From Desulfuromonadales bacterium (lineage in GTDB: Bacteria > Desulfobacterota > Desulfuromonadia > Geobacterales > Pseudopelobacteraceae): a stretch of 9,315 nt of DNA. The stretch lies in contig JAATGX010000073.1 of the NCBI GenBank assembly GCA_015688915.1, positions 1 through 9,315 of the forward strand, read 5' to 3'. Of this stretch, positions 1 to 6,069 are shown piece by piece. Numbering within the stretch: position 1 is the first letter of the stretch; each line of letters opens with the position of its first letter. Under the pieces are notes generated by a model that was not told the DNA's origin, searched no databases, and was given only the letters and a program-made list of their open reading frames with translations. Position numbers and translations under genes: made by a program.

Positions 1-1194
1 GCCGATCTTGGCCTTGTCCACCACCACGCTCACGCTGGCCGGTGTGGCCGCCAGGTTGGCGGTGTTGAGCACGTAGAGCCAGCCCTGGCCTGTGGTATCG
101 CCCACGGAATAGTAGAACAGATTGGTGACCGGATCCCAGGCGGCGTGGCTGCCACCCAGATTGTCCCTGTGGAACTGATCCAGGGCCTTGATCTTGGAGA
201 GATCCGGGGTGGCGGACAGCAGCGTCGAGATCTCAACGAACTGCACCAAGGCACCTTCGTCGCCGACATAGTCGCAATCACCCGTGGAGTTGTCGGTGGA
301 GGCCAGGTATTTCGCGTCCGGGGAGATGGCGTAGTTGTGGGGCGTGCTGTCAACCCGCGCGACGATCTTCTTGGCGGCAATCTCTATCACGTTGGTGCCG
401 GAGGTGTTGGTTTTGCCCGCGGAAACCGGCCAGGTGGCGTTCCCCACGAAGAGATATTTGCCGTTGGGGTGCAAACGCAGCGCGTGGAGGTTGCCGTAGC
501 CGAAGTCCACGTCCAGGACCTTGTCGGCGGCGGTGGGCACCCGGGAGGGAAGGCTGGTGATGTCATACCCCACGGCATGGTACTTCTGGGCCGTGGTGGT
601 GTAGTAGACCTTGCCGTCGGGAGACACGGCACCCACATGGGGCGCGGTGTTGTCGTTGGCGATATTGCCCAGGTAGAGATGGTTCTTCACGTCGAACACG
701 TTGATCCCCTGGCTCCCCTGGTTGGACGAGGTGAAGAGGTACTTGCCGTCCGGCGTCTGGGTGCTCTGGATGCCGCACCCGACGTTGTAGGACGCCACGA
801 TGAACTCGTTCTTGTTGCTGGAGTTGATGGTGCTGTACCTGTCGAACACCGCGGTCTTGATCACGTTCACCGTCCCCACGCCGCCGTTCGGATCGTTGGT
901 GCACAGCCACAGCTCGGAGCCGTCGGCGGTCACGTTGGCAAAGTGGCCGGAGCTGGCGATCCCGGTGGTGAACCTGACCGTCTTTTTGACGCTATTCGTT
1001 GTCCGGTCAATGATGGTGACTCCCGGCGGTTTTGCCGTGGCGGAACCGCCGGTATCGATCACGTAGCCGATGGTCTTCTCCTGCGCGGAAACCGCTGTAC
1101 CGGTCGGTGTGCTGGAACTGCCGCAGCCGGCAGCCAGGCCGAGGGACGAAACAGCCGTTGCTGCAAGTAACATGCGTGGTAATCTGCTCTTCAT
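1..1194 (-). CDS. YncE-like beta-propeller lipoprotein (3' end outside window)
   Basis: The minus-strand frame is open from the ATG at 1194 to the window edge, giving 398 residues with no stop, so the C-terminus is missing. An AGGAGG five bases before the ATG fixes the start. The N-terminus is a lipoprotein signal: basic MKSRLPR, a hydrophobic stretch, then lipobox LAAGC with Cys24 as the lipidation site. The body shows recurring blade signatures: TPDGKYLF near residue 147, SPDGKVYY near 191, HPNGKYLF near 242 and SPDAKYLA near 291. This spacing of about 45-50 residues is typical of YVTN/YncE-type or cytochrome-d1-like beta-propellers. No CxxCH heme motif is seen in the visible part. Such proteins sit on the membrane or cell surface as binding or redox-associated scaffolds; the substrate cannot be read here. 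It lies 193 nt downstream of the FN3-cytochrome gene on the same strand and shares its leader element, so joint control is likely. Family call is firm, function unknown. Confidence 0.85.
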   Translation of the reverse strand, partial: MKSRLPRMLLAATAVSSLGLAAGCGSSSTPTGTAVSAQEKTIGYVIDTGGSATAKPPGVTIIDRTTNSVKKTVRFTTGIASSGHFANVTADGSELWLCTNDPNGGVGTVNVIKTAVFDRYSTINSSNKNEFIVASYNVGCGIQSTQTPDGKYLFTSSNQGSQGINVFDVKNHLYLGNIANDNTAPHVGAVSPDGKVYYTTTAQKYHAVGYDITSLPSRVPTAADKVLDVDFGYGNLHALRLHPNGKYLFVGNATWPVSAGKTNTSGTNVIEIAAKKIVARVDSTPHNYAISPDAKYLASTDNSTGDCDYVGDEGALVQFVEISTLLSATPDLSKIKALDQFHRDNLGGSHAAWDPVTNLFYYSVGDTTGQGWLYVLNTANLAATPASVSVVVDKAKIG

Positions 1195-1267
1195 TTGAGC
1201 CTCCTGGTGTGGTTTTTCCTCCGGCGGAGCCGGCGGTACTCCTGCGTGCTATCCGCTGCTACAGAGG

Positions 1268-1327
1268 GGCCGGGAAATTGAGCGCCATTATCGCTCCAAA
1301 GTCCCGGCCTCCAGTTTTCCGGTCAGC
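1268..1327 (-). promoter_or_regulatory. Conserved structured leader element, copy A (upstream of the propeller gene)
   Basis: On the minus strand the transcript would read a conserved strand (1327-1310) containing CCGG-AAAA-CUGG, which can form a 4-bp hairpin (1322-1311). A perfect 8-bp stem follows (1309-1302 with 1275-1268, GGCCGGGA/UCCCGGCC). It encloses a second 5-bp stem, GAGCG/CGCTC (1296-1292 with 1284-1280). No U-tract follows, so this copy is not a simple terminator. The strand at 1301-1327 matches 2571-2598 at nearly every position, and the differences in the stem are compensatory. It lies about 75 nt before the propeller ATG. It may be a cis-regulatory RNA; I do not recognise the family. 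Confidence 0.55.
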
Positions 1328-1387
1328 TTGATTGGACATTTTGCAGACAGAAGAGTGATCCGTTGCCCGGTTGGCGGCCGGCAGGGC

Positions 1388-2512
1388 CTAGAAGCCGAGC
1401 ACGTCCGCGATCGCCTGGACTTGCGACGCAATCAGGCTGCCGAGGGACCCCATGGCGCCGATGCTGCCGATCGCCGCCTGTATCTGGGCCGCGGTCACCC
1501 CTCTTTTTGAGGAGCCCGCCAGCGACCCGTGGCAGCCGCTGCAATTCGCGGCGTACAGGGCAACGCCGTCGATGGCCGGGGTCCTGGCGGAGACGATGGG
1601 TGCGGATTCGATGCTCTCCCCGGATGCGTTCAGAGCGGTGACGACGTAGGCGTACTCGGTGTCGGCGTCCAGGCCGGTGTGGCGGTAAGGGCTCGTCACC
1701 CCGGTGATCTTCGCTGACATGCTCGCCATCACGTGGCCGGGGTCGTTGCTCCAGTAAATGTTGTACGAGGCGGCGCCGCTGACCGGCTGCCAGGACACCG
1801 TGGTCTGGTTGGTACCGCTGGTGACGGCGACTCCGGTCGGCGCGGCCGGCGGGTTCCCGGCAACCGTAGCGGTGGTGGCCGATGCCTGGTCCGACGCCAC
1901 GCCTTCCCCGGCACCGTTCACGGCAGTGACTATGTAGTAGTAGGTGGTGTTGGCGCTCAGGCCCGTATGGGTATAGGGAGAACCGACATTCGCGATCTTT
2001 GTGCCGGTCGCCGTCGTGACGCCGCTCTGGGTGGACCAGTAGAGATTGTACGACGTGGCGCCGGATACGCCGCCCCAGGCCATGGTCGTCTGACCGGCGC
2101 CGCCGATGGCGGCGAGCCCAACCGGAACAGCGGGGGTAGCCGAGCCGGTTACGGCCACCTGGTTCGACGGCGCGCTTTCCCCGGCGCCGTTGACTGCGGT
2201 GACGATGTAATAATAGGCGGTGTTGGCGTCCAACCCGGTATGGGTATAGGGCGAACTGGCGTTGGCGATCTTCGTGCCGGTGGCCGGGGTGACGCCGCTG
2301 GTGGTTGACCAGTAGATGGTGTACGACGTGGCGCCGCTGACCGGTTGCCAGGACACCGTCACTTGGCCCGCCCCGGCGGACACCGCGCTCACCCCTGTGG
2401 GAGCGGTCGTCTTCGCTGACGAGCCCCCGCTGCCGCATCCGCTGATGGCGAAACTCGCCACAAACACCGCCACTACCATCCCCACAATCCTTCTGCCTAA
2501 TCCCATACTCAT
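1388..2512 (-). CDS. Triple fibronectin type III lipoprotein with C-terminal mono-heme cytochrome c domain
   Basis: The frame is open further upstream to 2551, but the ATG at 2512 (MSMGLG...) has an AGGAG eight bases before it and begins a proper signal peptide, giving 374 residues. Basic RR at residues 7-8, a hydrophobic core and lipobox AISGC with Cys26 mark an exported lipoprotein. Three fibronectin type III domains follow at about residues 36-124, 126-214 and 221-311, each with the W...SYxIYWS...PYxHTGL...YxYxVTAxNxxGES pattern. The last 60 residues (about 314-374) are a minimal cytochrome c domain: CSGCH at 324-328 (heme attachment and His ligand) and a likely distal Met354 in GAMGSL, ending in a short helix. 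By family, the heme is attached covalently outside the cytoplasmic membrane and transfers single electrons, while FN3 domains act as spacers or carbohydrate/protein contacts. A role in surface electron transfer is inference. It is followed by the propeller lipoprotein. Confidence 0.88.
   Translation of the reverse strand: MSMGLGRRIVGMVVAVFVASFAISGCGSGGSSAKTTAPTGVSAVSAGAGQVTVSWQPVSGATSYTIYWSTTSGVTPATGTKIANASSPYTHTGLDANTAYYYIVTAVNGAGESAPSNQVAVTGSATPAVPVGLAAIGGAGQTTMAWGGVSGATSYNLYWSTQSGVTTATGTKIANVGSPYTHTGLSANTTYYYIVTAVNGAGEGVASDQASATTATVAGNPPAAPTGVAVTSGTNQTTVSWQPVSGAASYNIYWSNDPGHVMASMSAKITGVTSPYRHTGLDADTEYAYVVTALNASGESIESAPIVSARTPAIDGVALYAANCSGCHGSLAGSSKRGVTAAQIQAAIGSIGAMGSLGSLIASQVQAIADVLGF
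1560..2400 (-). repeat. Three tandem FN3-coding repeats
   Basis: Three successive segments of about 260-285 bp inside the FN3-cytochrome gene encode the three fibronectin domains and are recognisably alike at the DNA level. Blocks around 2165-2345 and 1905-2085 align over long stretches, sharing for example gtatgggtataggg and ttgtacgacgtggcgcc-like tracts. The third, around 1620-1800, is more diverged but keeps the same order. This indicates internal duplication, with the first two repeats the most recent or the most homogenised. Boundaries are approximate. Confidence 0.7.
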
Positions 2513-2531
2513 AAGTTCAGCTCCTTTTCCG

Positions 2532-2598
2532 AAATAAAAAGGCTGAGACACTATCCCCCCAAGGGAACACGTCTCAGCCTCCAGTTTGTCCGGTCAGC
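2532..2598 (-). promoter_or_regulatory. Conserved structured leader element, copy B, with terminator-like stem (possible attenuator)
   Basis: Reading the minus strand, the conserved strand 2598-2580 holds CCGG-ACAAA-CUGG (2593-2581), a small hairpin. A perfect 9-bp stem GGCTGAGAC/GTCTCAGCC follows (2579-2571 with 2549-2541), with a 21-nt loop. Immediately after it comes the U-rich run TTTTTATTT (2540-2532). This has the form of an intrinsic terminator placed only about 20 nt before the FN3-cytochrome ATG, downstream of its predicted promoter, so it should act as an attenuator and not as the end of the previous gene, which has its own terminator at 2724-2753. The hexamer GGCTGA also occurs just upstream at 2599-2594 and could compete for the same TCAGCC strand. 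That alternative pairing is not preserved in copy A. Confidence 0.6.
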
Positions 2599-2605
2599 CA
2601 TGGTG

Positions 2606-2623
2606 TGTTTCAGTTTTGAAACA
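2606..2623. promoter_or_regulatory. Perfect palindrome overlapping the predicted start site (operator candidate)
   Basis: TGTTTCA-GTTT-TGAAACA: two 7-bp arms with a 4-bp centre. It overlaps the last base of the predicted -10 hexamer (2623-2628) and the predicted transcription start (about 2616) of the FN3-cytochrome gene. This is where a repressor dimer would block initiation. The regulator is not identifiable from the window. Confidence 0.45.
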
Positions 2624-2652
2624 GGCTAGCAAACGCGGTGCATGGCTGTCAA
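2623..2652 (-). promoter_or_regulatory. Sigma70-like promoter of the FN3-cytochrome gene
   Basis: On the minus strand there is a perfect -35 TTGACA (2652-2647), an 18-bp spacer and a -10-like TAGCCT (2628-2623) that keeps the important T1, A2 and T6. Initiation near 2616 would give a leader of about 104 nt that contains the whole conserved hairpin element. The -35 is strong and the -10 mediocre, which fits a promoter needing activation. An AT-rich palindrome (2660-2673) lies just upstream of the -35. Confidence 0.5.
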
Positions 2653-2659
2653 GAGGAAA

Positions 2660-2684
2660 ATAGATTCATCTATAGGGATTATAG
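2660..2684. promoter_or_regulatory. AT-rich inverted repeats upstream of the FN3-cytochrome promoter
   Basis: ATAGAT-TC-ATCTAT (2660-2673) is a perfect 6-bp inverted repeat. It overlaps a second one, CTATA-GGGAT-TATAG (2670-2684). The first is centred about 50 bp upstream of the predicted start, a usual place for an activator or an UP-like element. The site could instead reflect simple AT-richness. Confidence 0.3.
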
Positions 2685-2723
2685 TTAATTTTATCCAACA
2701 CATGCTCCGGGCGGCCGGAACGC

Positions 2724-2753
2724 AAAAAAAGGGCTGCCGGCAGGCAGCCCTTT
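2724..2753 (-). terminator. Intrinsic terminator of the cytidylate-kinase-like gene
   Basis: An 11-bp perfect stem AAAGGGCTGCC/GGCAGCCCTTT (2753-2743 with 2738-2728) with a 4-nt loop is followed on the minus strand by seven T residues (2730-2724). It lies 34 nt beyond the stop codon of the kinase-like gene. It separates that gene from the FN3-cytochrome promoter. Confidence 0.92.
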
Positions 2754-2786
2754 GGATTCGGCACGTACGACGTCACGCGCGCCGGT

Positions 2787-3485
2787 TCAGGCCGACAGCA
2801 CGTACTCCATGATGGTCCGGGCCATCTGCTCCGGCGTGTTTTTGTCATTATTGAAGACCAGGTGGTAAACGCTCAGGTCACGGGCATCCCGGCCAAGGAA
2901 GTCGCGGATGAATTTGTCCCGCTGCTTCTGCTTCCTGTCCAGCATATCAGCGGCCTCTTCCACGGAGATGTCGAGCCGCCGGGAGATGGAGCGGGCCTTG
3001 AATTCCCGTGCGGCGTATATGCGAAAGTGGTGGCAGTTCTTCATGGATTGGGTGATGAAGGCGCCGCCGCGACCCACGATGATCACGTTCCCCTTGGCGG
3101 CCAGGGAGGCGAGGTGGCGGCACAGCAGCCGGTAATAGTCCTTCTCCGTCTTCCAGTGAGGCGCAAAGGTCGCCATCATCTCTTCCACGAAACGCAGTTT
3201 CCTGCCCAGCCCCTTCAACAGTTCCTCCGACAGGTTGTGGTTGCGGGCCACCTCTTCCAACAACTGCTTGTCCATCACGACCCATTTCTCTCCGGTCCTT
3301 TTTTCCAGCAACGCCTGCAGGCGCTCCGCCATGGGGTAGGCTTCGCAGCCGAACTCGCGGGATATGGTAATGGTGGGCTTGACCGCCTTGCCGCGGGCTT
3401 CGCTCTCCAGATCCCTTCTGCGGGTAACCTCCAGCAGCGAACTCAATCTCATTTCAATGGATGGGATCAATCGTGTTTCAGTCAT
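2787..3485 (-). CDS. Cytidylate-kinase-like family protein
   Basis: The frame is open to 3611, but the ATG at 3485 (MTETRLIPSIEM...) has AGGAGG six bases upstream and gives 232 residues, the usual size for the Cytidylate_kin2 family. Family marks are the beta1/loop segment TITISREFG (38-46), IIVGRGGAF (135-143), HFRIYA (153-158) and a lid-like Arg/Lys-rich stretch (about residues 160-196). SVYHLVFNND (205-214) lies near the C-terminus. In true cytidylate kinases the loop after ISRE is glycine-rich and binds ATP phosphate. Here it reads GCEAYPMAERL and lacks the GSGG pattern, so nucleotide kinase activity is uncertain. In this family the substrate is mostly unknown. The gene stands alone, divergent from the Dabb gene, and ends at a strong terminator. 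No convincing promoter was found in the 220-nt divergent spacer on this strand. Confidence 0.85.
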   Translation of the reverse strand: MTETRLIPSIEMRLSSLLEVTRRRDLESEARGKAVKPTITISREFGCEAYPMAERLQALLEKRTGEKWVVMDKQLLEEVARNHNLSEELLKGLGRKLRFVEEMMATFAPHWKTEKDYYRLLCRHLASLAAKGNVIIVGRGGAFITQSMKNCHHFRIYAAREFKARSISRRLDISVEEAADMLDRKQKQRDKFIRDFLGRDARDLSVYHLVFNNDKNTPEQMARTIMEYVLSA

Positions 3486-3630
3486 GGTGGGCCTCCTGTG
3501 GTAAAGTCGTTGCCCCTGGGCGGCATGCGGTTCCAACGTAGCGGCATGACAGAATACTGCACTATTCAATAGGGTGATTTTAACATGCTTCCCGCCGCGC
3601 GCAAGCCGCACGCCGGTTACCGCATGCCGG

Positions 3631-3659
3631 TTGACAGCAGCTTTCCGGCGTTATATACA
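3631..3659 (+). promoter_or_regulatory. Sigma70 promoter of the Dabb gene
   Basis: A perfect -35 TTGACA (3631-3636), a 17-bp spacer and -10 TATACA (3654-3659) form a near-consensus promoter. Transcription would start near 3666, about 40 nt before the Dabb ATG. It points to steady, high expression unless a repressor acts. Confidence 0.8.
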
Positions 3660-3706
3660 GGACACCTCGTTATGCACCTCCATTACCCACAAGGAGCAGA
3701 CCCGCC

Positions 3707-3997
3707 ATGATTACCCACATTGTACTTTTCAAACTGTCGAACCCCACCCCGGAAGCCGTTGCTACTGTTCGCGACAAACTGCTCAGCATGAACGGCAAAG
3801 TGGCCCAACTGCGCCACCTTGAGGCCGGTATCGACCTGATCCGCAGCGAGCGGTCCTACGATGTGGCGCTGCTGACCAGGTTCGACTCCCTTGATGATCT
3901 TCAGGCCTATCAGGTCCACCCCTATCACGCCGGCGAGGTGGTGCCGCTGATGAAATCCGTTTGCTCCTCCATCGTGGCGGTTGATTACGAGAACTGA
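3707..3997 (+). CDS. Dabb-family (stress-responsive alpha/beta barrel) protein
   Basis: This is a 96-residue protein starting at an ATG with AAGGAG ten bases upstream. It matches the Dabb ferredoxin-like fold: the N-terminal strand MITHIVLFKL (His4 in the H-x-V-x-F-K signature), a helix about residues 14-30, and YDVALLTRFDSLDDLQAYQVHPYH (about 51-74), with the conserved aspartate/serine turn and His-Pro-x-His. It ends in the strand SIVAVDYEN. Dabb proteins are small dimeric cytoplasmic proteins; some are induced by stress, and plant and bacterial relatives can bind or cyclise polyketides. No substrate can be assigned here. The gene is monocistronic by position: the kinase-like gene is divergent, and the CoA-transferase 275 nt downstream has its own promoter. 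Confidence 0.88.
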   Translation: MITHIVLFKLSNPTPEAVATVRDKLLSMNGKVAQLRHLEAGIDLIRSERSYDVALLTRFDSLDDLQAYQVHPYHAGEVVPLMKSVCSSIVAVDYEN

Positions 3998-4097
3998 TCG
4001 CCGCAGCGACCGAGCACCCACGGCACCGGCCGGAAGATGGCACCCGACAGAGCCTGTTTCGCGAGGCCGTGGGGATCGGATTGTGTTTACATTTCGC

Positions 4098-4126
4098 TTG
4101 ACTAATCACGACCCGGTGCGTAAAAT
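4098..4126 (+). promoter_or_regulatory. Sigma70 promoter of the CoA-transferase gene
   Basis: TTGACT (4098-4103), exactly 17 bp, then TAAAAT (4121-4126): one mismatch to consensus in each hexamer. Transcription near 4133 gives a leader of about 140 nt before the ATG at 4273. The rest of the spacer (3998-4097) holds only a weak 8-bp inverted repeat (4017-4024 with 4066-4073) without a U-tract. Confidence 0.75.
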
Positions 4127-4272
4127 TCGGTTTTACTTGTCGGCCAATATACCGTATACAGCATAACACTCTCAAATAATTCAACATTTCATCTCCGGAC
4201 CGCGAGTTCGATATCGCTTTTTCAGGACAGTATTTGCCTGTAGACACCATAAACAAACGAGGAGGTAGACAG

Positions 4273-5868
4273 ATGTCAGATTACGGAACACTGCAAGACC
4301 GCGTACGTCACAAATCGCTCTTGAGCAAGGTCATGTCCCCCGAGGATACGCTCCAGTTCTTCAAACCGGGCATGAACTTGGGCTGGTCAGGCTTTACCCC
4401 GGCAGGTTACCCGAAAGTGGTACCCATCGCCGTTGCCGATCACGTGGAGAAGAACAACCTGCAGGGCAAGTGGAAGTTCAACCTGTTCATCGGCGCCTCT
4501 GTCGGGGCTGAAACCGAGGACCGCTGGGCATCCCTCGACATGATCGACCGCCGCTGGCCCTACCAGACCGGCAAGAACATCGCCGCCGGCATCAACGCGG
4601 GGCGCATCCGCATGGGGGACAAGCACCTCTCCCTGTTCGCCCAGGACCTGGGCTACGGCTTCTACACCAAGGACAGCGAGTCCGGCAAACTTGACCTGGC
4701 CATCATCGAAGTATCGGCCATCACCGAAGACGGCAGCCTGGTGCTGACATCATCATGCGGGGTTATCCCCGAGATCCTGATGGTCTGCGACACGATCATC
4801 ATCGAGGTCAACACCGACCAACCCTCCTTCGAAGGCATCCACGACCTGGTGTCCCCCGGCACCCCGCCCAACCGCCAGGTGTTCAACATCACCAAGGCCG
4901 ATTCACGCATCGGTTCCACCTCGATCCCCTGCGATCCCAAGAAGATCGTGGCCGTGGTCGAGTCCAAGCTCCGTGACCAGGGTCGCGCCTTTGCCGAGCA
5001 GGACGATACCTCCGAGGCGATTGCCAACCACATCATCGACTTCTTCACCCATGAAGTGAAGGCCGGCCGCCTGCCGGACAACCTGCTGCCGATCCAGTCG
5101 GGCGTCGGTTCCATCGCCAACGCCGTCATCGGCGGCCTGGCCAAGGGTCCGTTCTACAACCTGTCGGTCTACACCGAGGTTCTGCAGGACACCATGCTCG
5201 ACCTGTTCGACTCGGGCAAGCTGGATGCCGCCTCTTCCTGCTCGCTCTCGCTCTCGGCGTCCCCCGGTTTCCCGAAATTCTTCGAGAACATGGACAAGTA
5301 TTTCGACAAGATCACCCTGCGGCCGCTCTCCATCTCCAATGCCCCCGAACCGATCCGCCGTCTGGGGTGCATCGCCATGAACACCCCGGTTGAGATCGAC
5401 ATATATGCCCATGCCAACTCGACCTTGGTCGGCGGCACCCGCATGATCAACGGCCTGGGCGGTTCCGGTGACTTCCTGCGCAACGGCTTCCTCAAGATGA
5501 TGCATACCCCGTCGAGCCGTCCCTCAAAGACCGACCCGACCGGCATCTCCTGCGTCGTGCCGCACTGCTCGCACATCGACCACACCGAGCACGACCTGGA
5601 TTGCGTCATCACCGAACAGGGTCTGGCCGACCTGCGCGGCCTCTGCCCGCGCGACCGCGCCAAGGTCATCATCGAGAAGTGCGCACACCCGGACTACAAG
5701 CCGATCCTGACCGAATACTACGAGATAGCGCTGGCTGACTGCCTGCGCCGCAAGGTGGCCCATGAGCCGCAACTGTGGGACCGCGCCTTCAAGATGCATC
5801 TCAACCTGGAAAAGAACGGCACCATGAAGATCAAGAACTGGGATATCAAGCTGGATCTCTGCGAATAG
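4273..5868 (+). CDS. Succinyl-CoA:acetate CoA-transferase (acetyl-CoA hydrolase/transferase family, Ato type)
   Basis: The frame extends back to a TTG at 4234, but GAGGAGG seven bases before the ATG at 4273 sets the start, giving 531 residues, the full family length. The enzyme moves CoA from succinyl-CoA to acetate (or the reverse) through a glutamyl-CoA intermediate, joining acetate activation to the TCA cycle in Geobacter-type bacteria. The likely catalytic Glu is E302 in VYTEVLQD. The CoA-loop QSGVGSIANAV lies at 275-285 and GGSGDF at 396-401, both typical of this family. C-terminal motifs such as VVPHCSHIDHTEHD and ITEQGLADLRGL also fit. No signal peptide is present, so it is cytoplasmic. 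It is a single-gene unit with its own strong promoter and terminator. A simple acetyl-CoA hydrolase or a butyrate/propionate CoA-transferase is the alternative. Geobacter genomes may carry two paralogues (ato1/ato2), and I cannot say which this is. Confidence 0.9.
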   Translation: MSDYGTLQDRVRHKSLLSKVMSPEDTLQFFKPGMNLGWSGFTPAGYPKVVPIAVADHVEKNNLQGKWKFNLFIGASVGAETEDRWASLDMIDRRWPYQTGKNIAAGINAGRIRMGDKHLSLFAQDLGYGFYTKDSESGKLDLAIIEVSAITEDGSLVLTSSCGVIPEILMVCDTIIIEVNTDQPSFEGIHDLVSPGTPPNRQVFNITKADSRIGSTSIPCDPKKIVAVVESKLRDQGRAFAEQDDTSEAIANHIIDFFTHEVKAGRLPDNLLPIQSGVGSIANAVIGGLAKGPFYNLSVYTEVLQDTMLDLFDSGKLDAASSCSLSLSASPGFPKFFENMDKYFDKITLRPLSISNAPEPIRRLGCIAMNTPVEIDIYAHANSTLVGGTRMINGLGGSGDFLRNGFLKMMHTPSSRPSKTDPTGISCVVPHCSHIDHTEHDLDCVITEQGLADLRGLCPRDRAKVIIEKCAHPDYKPILTEYYEIALADCLRRKVAHEPQLWDRAFKMHLNLEKNGTMKIKNWDIKLDLCE

Positions 5869-5891
5869 ATCGTCCCGCTCACGCACCCACC

Positions 5892-5928
5892 CAAAAAAGC
5901 CCTGCCGGGAAACCGGCGGGGCTTTCTT
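5892..5928 (+). terminator. Intrinsic terminator of the CoA-transferase gene
   Basis: The stem AGCCCTGCCGG/CCGGCGGGGCT (5898-5908 with 5913-5923; 11 pairs including one T-G) with a GAAA tetraloop is followed by TTCTT. An A-run precedes it. It lies 29 nt beyond the stop codon. Confidence 0.9.
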
Positions 5929-5977
5929 CATTGGCACCGGGATTTCCATTCAAAACCTTCATCGTCCATTTTTCAGC

Positions 5978-6007
5978 TTGACTCGACGACAGGGCATAGC
6001 GTAAATA
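5978..6007 (+). promoter_or_regulatory. Possible promoter of the chemoreceptor gene
   Basis: TTGACT (5978-5983) is followed after 18 bp by TAAATA (6002-6007), a fair -35 with a weak -10. It would give a leader of about 95 nt. An AT-rich stretch (6002-6037) follows. A different sigma factor may be used, and no clear sigma28 or sigma54 site was seen. Confidence 0.3.
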
Positions 6008-6069
6008 AACCCTAATTTTAATTTGAACATACTACTTTTCGCTCCACCACAAAACCTGGGCAAAACGAC

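Noticed and set aside
145..1170. A 341-codon open frame on the plus strand
   Set aside because: It lies antisense to the propeller lipoprotein, which has a lipobox, a good ribosome binding site and blade repeats. The plus-strand product is low-complexity Gly/Val-rich with no recognisable domain.
1323..2438. A 371-codon minus-strand frame overlapping the FN3-cytochrome gene
   Set aside because: The translation is Arg/Gly/His-rich repeat text, a frame shadow of the FN3 repeats. The overlapping frame carries the signal peptide, FN3 folds and CxxCH.
3562..3572. CTATT-C-AATAG inverted repeat in the divergent spacer
   Set aside because: The arms are short and no credible promoter hexamers are placed around it.
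3486..3611. N-terminal extension of the cytidylate-kinase-like protein
   Set aside because: The added 42 residues look like no family member, and the AGGAGG site lies immediately before the ATG at 3485.
4017..4073. Terminator after the Dabb gene (CCCACGGC/GCCGTGGG)
   Set aside because: The 8-bp arms are 41 nt apart and no U-tract follows; chance is likely in GC-rich DNA.
4234..4272. Upstream TTG start for the CoA-transferase
   Set aside because: The ATG at 4273 has GAGGAGG at ideal distance and gives the normal family N-terminus; the extra 13 residues would include the ribosome binding site itself.
5932..5948. Sigma54-like site TGGCAC-N5-TTTC before the chemoreceptor
   Set aside because: The essential GC of the -12 element is missing, and the site directly abuts the upstream terminator about 160 nt from the gene.
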